64,000 nt of DNA from Dichotomocladium elegans (Eukaryota > Mucoromycota > Mucoromycetes > Mucorales > Lichtheimiaceae). The stretch is taken from the NCBI GenBank assembly GCA_025716815.1, contig JAIXMN010000027.1, positions 433,533 to 497,532 of the forward strand, given 5' to 3'. Shown here one piece after another: positions 10,940 through 22,255 of the stretch. A model generated the notes under the pieces. It ran no database searches and had not been told where the DNA came from. It worked only from the letters and a program-made list of their open reading frames with translations. The translations under genes and the position numbers were made by a program. The first letter of the stretch is position 1, and every line of letters starts with the position of its first letter.

Positions 10940-12124
10940 GTCCTCGGGACGTCGTCGGCGGGGTGACGCTTGTCGGCCTCCTGCCGAGAGGGGCGCGAAC
11001 TGGTGTTGGTGGTGGTGGTGTTGGCGGCAACGGAGCAGTCTTGACGCGCGAGGCAGTTGAGCCGCTTCTGCTCACGTTGTGCCTTCTTGGCCTTGACGTA
11101 CTCGTTGCAACGGTGGTCGGGATCCCAGTCTTGTTTGCAGTAAATGCAGCGGCGTTCTTTAAGTGCACGCTGCAGTGCGGTCGGCTCCTTCTTCGGCTTC
11201 GGTGCAGGCTTCATTGAAGGCTTGGGTGAAGGCCTGGGCGAAGACCGGCGCGTGTGGTGCTCAGAACGTTCAAGACGTTCATGGCGCCAATTGCGCGGCT
11301 CGCGGCGGGAGTGACGGACGTGTGGGGCAGATTCCCACTGGTGCCGGTTCACAGCAGGGTGTTCACGTTGTACACGTGAAACACTATGTCGAGTGCGGTT
11401 CTCAGTCGCCTGGATCAGCACCCCCGTCCGAATAACCTCTTCGGTATTTTGGGGGTTGCGAGGGCCATGCTGACCATGCCACGCAACTCGGACATCCTGC
11501 TGGAAGTCGGGTTCCAGCGAGAAGAGGAAACGCAACGCCATGTTCTCGTCGTCCTTGAGACCGGCTTGCTTGATCGCCTCCTGGTACTCGTCTCCGTAAT
11601 CCAGGATGGACACACCGCGGGGCATCATCATCGAGAAAACTTTCGTGGCGGCGGACATTGAGCGACTGGTACCCTCGAATCGTTCGGCAAAAACTTCGCG
11701 GACCTGGGACCAGTTGTACCCCCTGTTTGCGACATAGGAATCGAACCAGTTGGCCAGGTGAGTCGGCATGGCAAGCGCCAACCAACGCTGCCAGTCGCGA
11801 TCGACCTCCACCTCTCCAGCTTCTAGGATGAGCTGGAAGCGGCGAAGGAATTCCTCCACGGAGCTGAACGCCTTCTTCGTCGTGTCGGTCATCGTGATAC
11901 CAGGCACCTGGAACAAGGGGATGTCGCCGATGTTGACACGGCCACCCCTCGAGGGAATGGACTGGATGCTGCTTTCGTCCTCAGTCGGAGCTGAGGAAAG
12001 AGAGAAGCTCGGTTCCACCGAGGATGCAGCTGGCTTTGTTGGTTCAAGACCAGCATCAGCCGCAGACTGCAGTGCGACAAAGACCGTCTTCTGATCGTTC
12101 AACAGACGACAAGTGAGTTCGATC

Positions 12125-14227
12125 TAGCGTTTCTCATTGACGGATCTGGATCGGATTGGATCCAATCCGGATCCACACCGCGGATCGAATTGCTCACACC
12201 GAATCCGATCCGTTTGCTAAACGGATTGCAAATTGCAATCCGGATCCACACCGCTTCAATCCGTCCCAATCCGTCCCAATCCGTGATCCGTAATGCTGAA
12301 ATGAGGAGATTTATTAAAACACATCAATAGAGCGAAATTGGAAAGAATATGGCCATTCGGCAATACTGTCAGAACGGAGAAAGGTGAAAACCGAAGTTGA
12401 TTTTAAGATGACATTAGCAGTTGTAGCAAAAAATTAAGCGTCAAAGAACAGAAAATCCCAATAGGAATTAAAAAAGTTGGAGGGTTTGATCCATAGAAGG
12501 CAAAGTGGTATAATTGCTGACGCGGGAGCCATTTGGAACGCTTCTGATGTCTGGCAGAATGGCTTCAGACTAGCTAGTTATGCCTATGGTTGTGGCTGGG
12601 TGACGGTCACAAGCTGAACAATTTAATTTTGCACCCATGCCCACCACATTTCAAAGCTGGTCTGCCTTCAAAGAAACCGCGTACGTAATTGTACTGCGAA
12701 ACCAGCAACAAGTATTATTAATCGATGTTAATTGCTGCAATTACAGCGACGCGAAAGCTTTTTTTATTTATTTACGAGACTCACGCTTAAGGTGACAACT
12801 TTCTAGCATAAACAATCTTCTTTTAGTTTGCCGCCTGCTAACGCCCATCTACTCGCCGAAATATGTACACCACGAGTTGACAAGTACACTCTCGCGAAGC
12901 TTTGCAGGATTGAGCCGATTTCTTGATGCTGGAATGTAATGCTTTGCTCGTGAAAATGTGCGCTCCGAACCGACTGACGATGCTGGTATTGCCAGGTATC
13001 TGCGCGCCATTCTTCAGCTCTTTCCATTCGTTCACCTCGCCGCGCCAGTAGCTGAGAACAAGCTCCTGATTGACACCGTTTGTCTCATCAAATATACAAT
13101 TTGCGGAGACGTATGCCTGCAGCTGGTCAGCAATCCTTTGCGGCCTCCTGATTAAGGCATCTGGATTGCAAATGGACGACTCATGACCAGCAATCGGCTT
13201 GTACGCTTCCCAGGTCGCTTGCACTTGCTCTTTCGCAACATCACCGAAGTGTCCCCAGTTCTCGTCCTCCCACCATTGGAATTTCAGCCGTGGATCCATA
13301 GCAGTCGCGACAGCAAAGGCATGTCCTTCAGCCTTGCAGTAGTAGCCTTTTAATTTTGCCCATCCACAGCGTGCTGCTTCTGATAGCGCGGGCCATTCCT
13401 ACGAATCAACATATAAGTTTGGTGTCTGGAATCGCTTCACTGTAACCTCGCTTACATTTTTCCAGTCCTCCTCAAAGTTTTCCAGATGGTCAAGCAACCG
13501 GTTATATGAGAGAATTACAAGGTTCAAGGTGGGTGGGAATATGTATACTAAATCGAGGCGCAGGTTGCGTTTGTGATCATTGCTTGGTGAAAACCAAGAA
13601 ATACTGATCGCTGGAAAATGAGAAAAGGAAATACGGAAATATGGGGAAAAGCGCATGGCCGTGGAATGATTGATATAGAAGGAATATTTACTTTCGAGGA
13701 GTTTGCGTGATTTTTTTACCTTTCACGTTCTGCAAATATAAAACCTGAGATATCCTAAAAGAGATGTGTATTGAGCCAGCTTCACATCGAAATACTACCA
13801 GCTATTATCTAAAGAGTCGGTCATTTCGCCAAAGTCAACTATGTATGAGCTATAACGAAGCTACATTTCTTGCTGGTTTTGTTTATTCCGCAACTTTGCA
13901 CTAACTGTATTCCTCATTCTCAAACTCCCACAACCCATTTCTTGCACATCTGTAATTGCTATTGTTATACATTAACAGGATTATAATGGCAGGAACCCAA
14001 TGTCTAGGTTGATTTGGACAGATCTAACGAATCGGAACAGATCCGCGAAGTGCAATCCGTATGCGATCCGGATCGGTTCAGATCCGTGAAGTGCAATCCG
14101 TATGAGATCCGGATTGCAAATGTCCTACACCGGATCCGCAAAATCCGAGATGAGGTCAATCCGAATCCGCACCATTGCCTTTTGATCCAGATCGGATCAT
14201 AAGATCCGGATTCGATGAGAAACCCTA
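12125..14227 (-). mobile_element. hAT element inserted in gag (2103 bp, 8-bp duplication GTTCGATC)
   Basis: Ends read TAGCGTTTCTCAT... and ...ATGAGAAACCCTA, an imperfect terminal inverted repeat. The 8-bp sequence GTTCGATC flanks both sides (12117-12124 and 14228-14235), the size made by hAT transposases. Both subterminal regions (12140-12290 and 14030-14215) are packed with variants of GATCCGGAT and AATCCG in both orientations, as in subterminal transposase-binding repeats of Ac/Ds-like elements. Internally only the C-terminal half of a transposase is visible, so it looks like an internally deleted, non-autonomous copy. Confidence 0.9.
12803..13656 (-). pseudogene. hAT transposase C-terminal remnant
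   Basis: Read on the minus strand, about 13560-13460 gives the hAT-like FPPTLNLVILSYNRLLDHLE. About 13400-13270 gives EWPALSEAARCGW and GHAFAVATAMDPRLKFQWW, the LDPRxK region typical of hAT proteins. The tail contains ELVLSYWRGEVNEWKEL and, in another frame after about 12960, a degenerate version of the C-terminal dimerisation segment. Frame changes between these blocks and the absence of the N-terminal BED finger and first catalytic Asp region mark it as a pseudogene. Confidence 0.7.
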
Positions 14228-14364
14228 GTTCGATCTTCCTCGAAATCTCGGCGAAAGCGTCGGCGTCGTCGTTCTCGAGTGCTTGTGCTTGCCGCAAGCA
14301 CAACTCCTTCAAATCGTCGCCTTTCTTCGCCATAAGCTGGGCGACGGCCTCCACAGCACTAGTT

Positions 14365-14393
14365 GTCGTCGTCGTCGTCGTCGTCGTCGTCGT
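14365..14393. repeat. (GTC)n trinucleotide run coding poly-Thr in gag
   Basis: About ten GTC units on the plus strand, read as ACG/ACC-type Thr codons on the minus strand within gag of gypsy element 2. Likely length-variable between copies. Confidence 0.8.
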
Positions 14394-14543
14394 GCCGGGG
14401 TTGGGGTACTCGCCCATGCTCACGTCGAAATCGGTGGCAAGGGACGAGGTGTTGACCGCAGGTGCGCTGGTCGCGTTGGCAATGGCGCCCTGGGAGTCGT
14501 TGGTGTAGATGTTGGTAGCTTGCTGAGGGTTCATCGTAAAAAA

Positions 14544-14940
14544 TGTGGTGTTTTCGTTGTTTTTTATAGTGGACAGTTAGAATACGATGAGACTCGTGGA
14601 TGTCTTTTATTCGAATGAAATCGGAAATTAAGATCCTCCATCGCTACACATTTATCTACTATTTATATGATTTATGGCAGAGGTCCTAATTAGGTCAACT
14701 GGCTACTCCGTCTTACACGGGTACTCGGAGATGGTAGCACTATTACAGATAAGGTGTTTGTGTGTGTATCGGTGACCTCTATCATACGTTATATGTCCTT
14801 GTTCCTTTCAGACCATCCTCACGTCGGTAAAACCTCATAAAAACCCAGTGGGAGAAAAATAGAGGGAAAAAGACTGTGGAAATGGATCTGGTTATAACGC
14901 GGCGTCATGGATCCTTCAATCCGTAATCACCTATGCGACA
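14544..14940 (-). repeat. 5' LTR of gypsy element 2
   Basis: Partner of 7074-7470. On the minus strand the gag ATG (14534) follows its last base after only nine nucleotides (TTTTTTACG), so there is no conventional untranslated leader and no recognisable tRNA primer-binding site. Confidence 0.95.
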
Positions 14941-15715
14941 GTCTTTTGGAAGAGCTCCATGTTTTGAGAAGTCGAACTGTGTGAGAATGCGCACCATGCT
15001 GCCATGTGCGTTTGATCTTGTGGTTGTAATAATTCTTCGAGCCTACCAAGACCGTTAATTGCAAGTTGTGATAATGTAGCTAATGAATTACTTATACCTC
15101 TTTCACGACTCCCTTGTCTAGGACTAGTAAATCATCTTGAACTTGATATCCCATGATGGCCTTGCTTATGTTAAGACACAGTTTGTGTACTTGATTATGG
15201 CTGGGAAAAGCTTCTTCGGAAAACACATATCTCTTGACTGATTTTTCAAGAGCATTCTTGCCATCCCCGCCAGTCCACTGGCGAATGTCGATTTTGAATC
15301 TAGTGAAACTGTTTTCAACAAAATTGTCAACGCTAGAATGTTGTTGGGAGATATTTTACCTTTGCAAGTTGAAATCAACTACTTGCGAATACATGGGGTT
15401 CTCCTCACGTGGTGGGATACTTATAATCGAAGATGCGTCCAAATCGGATTCGTCTCCATACTCAACGCATTTGCTTCTTTCATTTATTGATTCAGATGAC
15501 GGGCTATCTTCTACCGTGTCAGAGTCTGTATCAGAAATGGAAACAGACAGAACAGTCTGTGCTTTTTTCCTCGGCAGCACTTCAATGGATCGGCTGGTAT
15601 TTTTGTCCTTTCTGTGGTTGCTACTGGGAGTGTTATTTTCAAACCATAGCATATTTTTTCCTAACTCACAGCCGATGCGAGGCAAGAGAGGTTTGTTCAT
15701 GGTTTCTTGGAGCAT

Positions 15716-16022
15716 CGTCTACGACACATTCTTAGCTTCACTTGTAATTTAGAGTGAACCCAGCTACCTTACTGATTCTTTGTTGAGGCATATTAGAAAA
15801 GTGGATTAAACCAAAGGAAATACACATGGGTCTTCGCGTTTCTGGAGATGACTGGGGTATTTAAACAGTAATGTTGTTTAGCGTTGGCGTTAAACAGCTA
15901 TGGAAGTAAATTTTTCAGGTTGCTGAGATTCAAGCACGTTTGACCTACCCTTCTTCAGTTAGGTCAGCGGTTCCTGCTCTATGATGGAGAGATACTTCCC
16001 ATCGTCTTTCCCCCACCTCTTA
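15716..16022. other. Short non-coding stretch between Harbinger elements
   Basis: This covers the upstream side of the accessory gene of Harbinger element 1 and the TTA target site (16020-16022) of Harbinger element 2. No inverted-repeat partner of the 5330 region was found here, so the right end of element 1 stays undefined. Confidence 0.4.
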
Positions 16023-16226
16023 GGGTGCTCTCAAGCACCTCCCCGGTTGAAAGTCCCAATTTGTAAAATTCTTGAATTAGTGCAACAATAGTACTACACT
16101 CAGCATTTCCAAAAAAAAATTCTGGAGCGTTTGCTTGAGACCTTCCGAGCTGTAAACCTATAAAAGGATAACATTTTGCTTTGCATAATAAGCACTTCTT
16201 TACGACACATTATTCTTTTTAACAAC

Positions 16227-17222
16227 ATGCCTCCAAAACGCCCAAATCAGTTTCGCTTGGTCTTTGAAGACCCAAGCCAACAACCTCCCCGCCAACATGC
16301 TCGAACTCATATCAATCCTTTGGTACCTTGACAGATAATTTAAAAACAGTGCATTTTACAGCGTCGAGATTGGAAAACAATGCTAATCTATAAAAAGATT
16401 AACGATAGTTCAGTACCAATGATCCCTCCCATGGTACCGCCAACTACGCCGCAACCAATTCCTCCTATTATCCAACAACAAGTACTAGACCTTGATGGTG
16501 GCGATACCACTACCAACTCTCAGGCAACCGCGACATCAGAAGCAGCAACAGCAGCAACAACAAGATCAAATATGAGATGGACTGCGGCTGAAGAAGAAAT
16601 TCTCATTAATGCTGTCAAAGGCAAATGGGATGTTCTCAATGCAACAAACGGCAACATACCAATTGGTCGTGTTTGGGACCAAATATTTAAGGAATACTAC
16701 GAAAAACAACCTGCTGGGCAACCACGTCGATCCCGTAACGCCATCCAGACTCGCTGGGGAGAAATCCTCAGTGATTACAAGGATGATGTTCAAGACGAAA
16801 TCCACACGGGGAATGGCCGTGAAGATGTTCCGCATCGATGTTCTCACTATGAGTTAATGGGAACATTTTTGCACGACGATCCAACTGTTCGTCCACGTAA
16901 TACGATCGACTCCTTAGGTGGTAAAACTACAACAAATCAGAGCCACAATCAACGAACGTCAGTAGCAGCATTGGTTGATACTCGTTTGCAAGAACTTGTC
17001 CGCCTTGTAAACGAAGAAACGAATCGCATGGAACAAATTCGGGAACAACGGCGGCAAGAAGCAGAACGGCGACGAGAAGAAAACCGTGCTTTTCGAAACG
17101 AGCTTCTTACTGCTCATCATGAGCTTATGCAGTTGTTACGTACCATTCTTGTTGTTGACGGTCATCGCCATAATGACAGTAGTGATAATAATGAAGATGA
17201 TGATAGCGAAAGCCGACAATAA
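16227..17222 (+). CDS. Myb/SANT-like DNA-binding protein of Harbinger element 2
   Basis: Exon 1 is 16227-16322 and exon 2 is 16362-17222, joined by a 39-nt intron (gtacctt...ttttacag) in phase 0; about 318 aa. A Myb/SANT-like trihelix domain spans about residues 95-165 (WTAAEEEILINAVKGKW ... RSRNAIQTRWGEIL). The C-terminal third is a highly charged coiled coil (MEQIREQRRQEAERRREENR), ending in an acidic tail. In PIF/Harbinger elements this partner carries the transposase to the nucleus and terminal repeats. The intron is unusually short; without it the frame would start at an ATG at 16380 and lose the conserved N-terminus. Confidence 0.8.
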
Positions 17223-17322
17223 AAAGTATTTAATTTCCAAGTTATACTTCTTTTTCATAACAATAAACTCTTCAGATACAGATAGAGATTGATAAGTATA
17301 TGTTTATGACAAGGCGTAAAAA

Positions 17323-18925
17323 TTAATATAAATCTCTAGCATAATCCCTCAATTCGTCTCTACGTTGTTCTGCTAAGATTAGACGGTCTCTATCAGACAT
17401 CGATCGAGGTGGTTGTGGATTGATTGCTGAGACAGGTTCAGCATCTTCTTCTTCTCCTTCTTCTTCTTCTTCTTCTTCTTCTTCATTGCTCAATGGCAGA
17501 ATTTCAACTCGTCCCGCTGTACCATTGGAACCGTTATCGTTATCATCTATTAGATCTTGGTGGTCGTCATTTTCGTCAATGCAAATATTATGCAAAATAA
17601 ATCCTGCATAAATGGTACGGCTAATTCGTTGTTCATCGCACATGTAAACATATTGCTTCAAAAAGCGCCACCTCGAAACAAGGACGCCGAATGCTCTCTC
17701 AATAGCCATACGCATCGACGAATGCAGTTTGTTGTATCTTTTTTCATAATAACCAAGGAGTGGCCCTCGTGATTCGGGATAAGGTGTCATCATGTATGGC
17801 TCCAGAGGAAAAGCCGAATCTATTTGCAAAACATAGTAGATTAAGAGATAAGCAACTATGCAGATCATTACTAACTGAAACTTATATTGTTATTTACCTG
17901 CTAATATATATGTTCTATCTGGACACATTTCCTCATAATTTCTTCTAAAGCACCTTTCTAATGCTGATCGTTGAAAAGCACGTTTATCATGGGTTCTGCC
18001 TATTATTTTTGAATTGATAGTTTACATGTTATCAGGAAGCAACTTTTTATTGATCCGATGATTTACATACCTGATTGTCCAGCATGAACGAATGTGAAAC
18101 GTAAGTCAGCATCGCAAACAGCAATGGCAGACATTGAATAAACGTTATGTCTATCGACAAATCTTGCCCCTCGCTTTGCAGGTGGATGGATTTTGAAAAG
18201 TTTACCATCAATCGCACCAATTGCACCTGGAAGTTTACCAACCACCGCGAAAGGATTATTGCCACTGCCATCGTCCACATGATTGAAACGAAATGCACCT
18301 TCAACTTCTTGGATTCGGTTACCAGTAGGCCAAGAGATTCGATGTCCTTCCTTATCAAGGAGTGCTTCCAAAAATCGATCGGTAAAATTGTGGAACGATC
18401 CTTGGGAATATCCCATCGTAGCTTCAAACGTATGGTATCCAATATGTGCATTTGCGAAACGCCAAATAACGCAAGCAATTTGAATGGCAGGAGGTGTAAA
18501 ATTTGGCGCAGATGATTGGTATTTGGGGTGCGTCATAAGATTGTTGACAAGGAAGTTGAACGTCCTTTTGTTCATACGATAATGGTGCTTGAATCCGCCA
18601 GGACCAGGAACATCAGCAAGATTATCATGAACGAGAGACCAAAACGTTTTATTCTTTGGCCGTGGGATTCGGTGAGCACGGAAATAGATAGGCAATGCTG
18701 CCATTTCTGCTGCTACACCAATTGCACTAATGACATAGTACATCGGTATACGGCTGTCTTCATATTCGTCGTCTTCGTCGTCCACTTCATTTTCCTCTTC
18801 TTCATCGAAATAACTAATGGCGGCTTGTAACAAAGCCAGATGCTGCTGAATTGCAGGAACCATTGTTACAAGGCGTTGACGTTGTTCAACCGTCAAAGTA
18901 CGAGAAGGAGTAATCGCGTCAGTGT

Positions 18926-18956
<31 letters not shown>

Positions 18957-18962
18957 ATTCAT
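17323..18962 (-). CDS. PIF/Harbinger transposase, element 2 (three exons, about 496 aa)
   Basis: Exons 18962-18071, 17999-17898 and 17819-17323, with GT-AG introns of 71 and 78 nt; the joins restore HAGQSGRTHDKRAF and TYILADSAFPLEP without a stop. DDE residues lie in AIDGKLFKI, LADSAF and MAIERAFGVLVSRWRFL. The last is followed by the family's AGFILHNI. The N-terminus is acidic and Asn/Ser-rich; near the C-terminus is a run of about nine Glu from a GAA/GAG repeat (17456-17485). The gene appears intact. A near-identical shard of exon 3 plus intron lies at 3891-3996. Confidence 0.88.
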
Positions 18963-20482
18963 TTTTTAGATGGAGAATAATATTCAACCTCTTTCAGATA
19001 CTGTAAATTTATGATGTTTATTTCGGATCGCAAAACAATTATAGTAGAGACAATTGCTTAGCATTTCGACGTTCTTTTTTGACAGCTCCAAGCATATCCT
19101 TTTTTGGCTGATCCCCATTAGGAAACATTTTTTCATGGATGAATTTCTTCGACGAAAAACTTAGGATAAGAATGGAAAGTGATTAAAAATAGGTGCGTCA
19201 TACGGTAACACCAAAATGTCGTCCTTTGAAAACTTTTATACAAATTAAGACTTCTGGAAGTGCTTGAGAGCACACTTAGAACTCTCTTTCGACATATCCC
19301 CAAATGAGTACTGAGCGTTGCATTCATCGCGACTGTGTCTATAAAAATAAGCGCTTTAAATCCTTTGGTCTCTGGCAACACTGGTCAGTATCACATCCAG
19401 ATGACAATCCATCATCATACTTGGATCCTGGTCAGCCTGAGCAACTTTCTATATCAACCCACAAAGCTAGTATGATCATCTCAACATGTACATCTCATCA
19501 CATTAACAATCTTACAGTGGCCGCCCGTTATAGCGATACCCTTGGTTCCAGCCAAATCGTATCACTATAACGAATTTTCAAACGCCGCACTGTAGTGCTG
19601 GAAATGAAACTGATCCAATAAAAATCATGATGTCTGTACCTTTCGTTTGACAGTTAAAAGACATTATTTATTCTATTTTTGTATGTACCTTCCTGTTGTC
19701 TTATACTATGTCTCGCCTTATTCAGCATCAACATATCTCTGATCTGTCATACACACATGAGAACAAGTCGAAGAAGCCAAGAACGCGTATAACCTTTACC
19801 AATCGCGAGAAACTCATGCTCTGCTACAAGGCGAAGCAGCAACCAAGCTGGACGCAAAGTCAACTCGCAGAATGGGCTACTGTCAAATTCAATAAGCCGA
19901 ACACCATCCCCCAAAATACTATTTCAGGAATCTTGAAGCAGTTAGACAAGCTTATGTCAATGACTGATGAACAGCTTGATGGAGTAAGGACAAGGGCCTG
20001 CGCGTTGCCTGACCTTGAGAGGGTCCTTTCCTGCTTTGTTGACCAGATGGAAGTGGCGAACCAACCAGTTTCCCGTGCCACTATCGTTGTCCAGGCTGGA
20101 GTGATTGCAAGAGAGATGGGGATAGAAAATCCCATCAAGTTTTCTGATGGCTGGCTCACAAGATTTGAGCATCGCCATGGTTATAGTTCCAGAGCTATGC
20201 ATGGCGAAGCAGGTTCAGTGGATATCAGTTCGTCAGAAATCCAAGAAAAGGTGTTGGAACTCAAGGCCAAGATAGCTTGTCATAGCCCTACTGTTCATAA
20301 CACTGCGCTTCTACAGACAGTACTGAGCAGGGTTATCGACTTACCCACCTCTTCTACAGCACGTCTCGACTGTCCTCCCATTCCAACGTTACGAAGCCCG
20401 CTAACTGGTAATGATTGGAGGACCATGCTCGATGACTACCGCTTGTATCACCACTACCACCCTGGTCCAAAATCATATAAAA

Positions 20483-20570
20483 AGAGAGTTGTTTTTATTC
20501 AATAAAGAGGATCCTGTCTCAAAGACTCGATTTTAGCCCCTACGGTTTAAACACCTGCAACTAACTCTCT
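20483..20570 (+). mobile_element. MITE-C copy 1, about 88 bp
   Basis: Starts AGAGAGTTG and ends CAACTAACTCTCT, an imperfect terminal inverted repeat. A reverse-oriented copy of about 80-85% identity ends the window (63911-63997); the shared core includes GTCTCAAAGACTCGATTTT. No coding capacity. The exact target duplication is unclear because the ends are flanked by A-rich sequence. It lies within or next to an intron of the pogo transposase. Confidence 0.8.
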
Positions 20571-21898
20571 AACCACCACATAGCTCAGTATGATGCAAAA
20601 GACATCTACAACTTTGATGAAACTGGGCTCTATTACGCCCAAGCTCCAAAACGTATGATTTCCAGAAACGTTGTTCCTGGAAAGAAGGGGAGCAAGCTCC
20701 GTATCACAGTTGGGCTCATGTGCAATGCTGATGGGACTCATAAATTGTCCCCATTTTTCATCAGCCATAGTGAAAAGCCACACTGCTTCGAAAAAAAATC
20801 TGGTGAGTCGCACTATCGGCATTCAGACCTGTATATGTTTATATACTTAATACGTTAATACATAGCTAGTCAGCATGGTTTTGGTACTGGTACAATTCGA
20901 AAGCTTGGATGACAGCTGCAATTTTTGCCCAAATTTTGCGGCGGGTAGATATTATTATGATCAACATGAAGAAGAAAATTCTGCTTCTTGTTGATAATGC
21001 TTCTAGTCACAAAATTCCTAAGCTAGAAAACAGTGAGGTTGTATATCTCCCTCCAAACACGACATCCATATTGCAACCGCTTGATGCTGGAATTATTAAT
21101 TGCATCAAGAAGCAATATCAGTATGTATGCTACTATTATGACTGCCATTCCACTGTGATATCTCAAATCCAATAAATTTTAGTGCTATTCAGTATCGTAA
21201 TGCAGCAATCAGGTTCAACAAGCATAACCTGGAAGATCTGTACTCCGTTGATCAGCTTACTGCTATGCGCATGACGAAGATGGCATGGAATTCAGTATCT
21301 GGTACTGTCATCTCGAATTGCTTCCTTCATACTGGTCTATTTTCCAGCCAGTATGAAGAATCAACCAAGTCATATCAGCAGGAAGTTGATAAACTCGACA
21401 ACTGTATCTTGGAGCAATTCGAAAAGGTGTATGGTGATTCAAGTCGAGATATTGGCAGCCTTGACTTGATCCCACAAGAAGAATCCACTGGCATCCATGA
21501 GGATATTTCTATTCAAGACCTTGTGAGGGACGTGAATGACAGTGATGTCGTGGGTAAGATATGATTGAACATATTTTGTTTGGATGCAACACGTTAACTT
21601 AAATATAATGATCACAGTTGTTGATGATGACCCCAGCTTAGTGGAAGACATTGCTGTTCCTAAGCCCGTGTACTCCCGCCATGAAAAGAAGCAGCAAATC
21701 AGAGCTCTGCTAGATACAGGATTTTCAAGAAGAACTTTGCCACAAATTTTAGTTGTTCGTATAGATGGTCTAAGTTTTTCGTTTTTTTTGCTTCAAAATC
21801 GAATACAAATTTTAGTATTTCGTTTCTCTTCTTCCTTCGAAATTAGAATGAAACATAAATGGTTGGCCTCCCAAAACTATTCTGGTGTAAAAAAAGTG

Positions 21899-22028
21899 CC
21901 CTAGCCGTACAAGAGATTTCACGTAACTTTATTTCATATTCCGCCCATTTTGGGGGTATTCACGTAGAAACATTCAAATCCCGCAAGTCTAAGTCACGTG
22001 ATGGACGATTTTGGGGGGTACTCACGTA
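21899..22028 (+). repeat. Left terminal inverted repeat of the MULE
   Basis: About 128 bp, nearly identical to the reverse complement of 25312-25441. It contains a CACGTG palindrome and repeated (C)ACGTA motifs, together with G5-6 runs (TTTTGGGGG twice), plausible transposase-binding modules. Confidence 0.9.
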
Positions 22029-22255
22029 AAAAAAGCCATCCCTCCCTATGTCACGTGAGTTTATTTTTTGGGGAGTTACATGTTGCTCACATAGAAAAAT
22101 TCATCTCCTGCCTCTGTAAACCATTCAGGCCTTTTTATAGTCTTTTCTGGTAATTAAAGACCAGCTAACTTGTGATTAGCTACCTAAGTACAATGGTGGA
22201 TTGCGCTATTAAAGATAAAAAGAACTAATATATAATAGTAAAAAGGGGACAGGAT

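Larger units (their letters stand above)
10912..14534 (-). pseudogene. Gag of gypsy element 2, split by a hAT insertion
   Basis: The 5' part is 14228-14534 and the 3' part 10912-12116. With the hAT element and one 8-bp duplication removed, the frame reads straight through (…SRKIE, then LTCRLLNDQKTVF…) and gives about 503 codons. It includes a run of 12 Thr encoded by a GTC/GAC trinucleotide repeat, a retrotransposon-gag domain (EEFLRRFQLILEAGE, WFDSYVANRGYNWSQV), an Arg/Pro/Lys-rich stretch and a zinc-knuckle-like CIYCKQDWDPDHRC near the end. Pol follows in the -1 frame. Apart from the insertion no stop is visible. Confidence 0.85.
7074..14940 (-). mobile_element. Ty3/gypsy chromovirus 2, complete with both LTRs, carrying a hAT insertion
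   Basis: Two 397-bp LTRs (7074-7470 and 14544-14940) begin TGTGGTG and end TGCGACA on the plus strand and differ at one position (C at 7287, T at 14757). Flanking bases are CTCTT on the left and GTCTT on the right, a 4-bp match of the expected 5-bp duplication. The internal part encodes gag (split by a hAT element) and a pol with protease, RT, RNase H, integrase and a chromodomain. Near-identical LTRs mean a recent insertion, yet the coding frames carry at least one stop and a protease active-site change. Confidence 0.95.
6760..15715 (-). pseudogene. Accessory (second) gene of Harbinger element 1, split by gypsy element 2
   Basis: The 3' part lies at 6760-7073 and the 5' part at 14941-15715; gypsy element 2 sits between them. 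Removing that element plus one target duplication closes the frame through an acidic stretch (EEEDEDG). The 5' part shows two likely introns, one after VVDFNLQ (gtaaaatat...aaaacag, near 15355-15305) and one after DKGVVKE (gtataag..., near 15110). The protein would have a Ser/acid-rich N-terminus, a middle domain (FTRFKIDIRQWTGGDG) and a charged coiled-coil tail (ARERLDLDKQKYILERERIEM cut short here). This is consistent with the DNA-binding partner of Harbinger transposases, though no Myb motif is obvious. Confidence 0.6.
16023..19275. mobile_element. PIF/Harbinger element 2, complete (3253 bp, TTA duplication)
   Basis: Terminal inverted repeat: left GGGTGCTCTCAAGCACCTCC and right (reverse complement) GTGTGCTCTCAAGCACTTCC, 18 of 20 matching. 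TTA flanks both ends (16020-16022 and 19276-19278), the family's standard target. Inside are two convergent genes: a Myb/SANT-like protein (plus) and a DDE transposase (minus), with stop codons about 100 bp apart. Both are open after removal of canonical introns, so the element looks autonomous. It lies 28 bp upstream of the first ATG of the Plavaka relic. Confidence 0.93.

Noticed and set aside
14004..14220. Apparent continuation of gag beyond the hAT border
   Set aside because: These codons come from the hAT subterminal repeats; the true gag continues at 12116 after excision.
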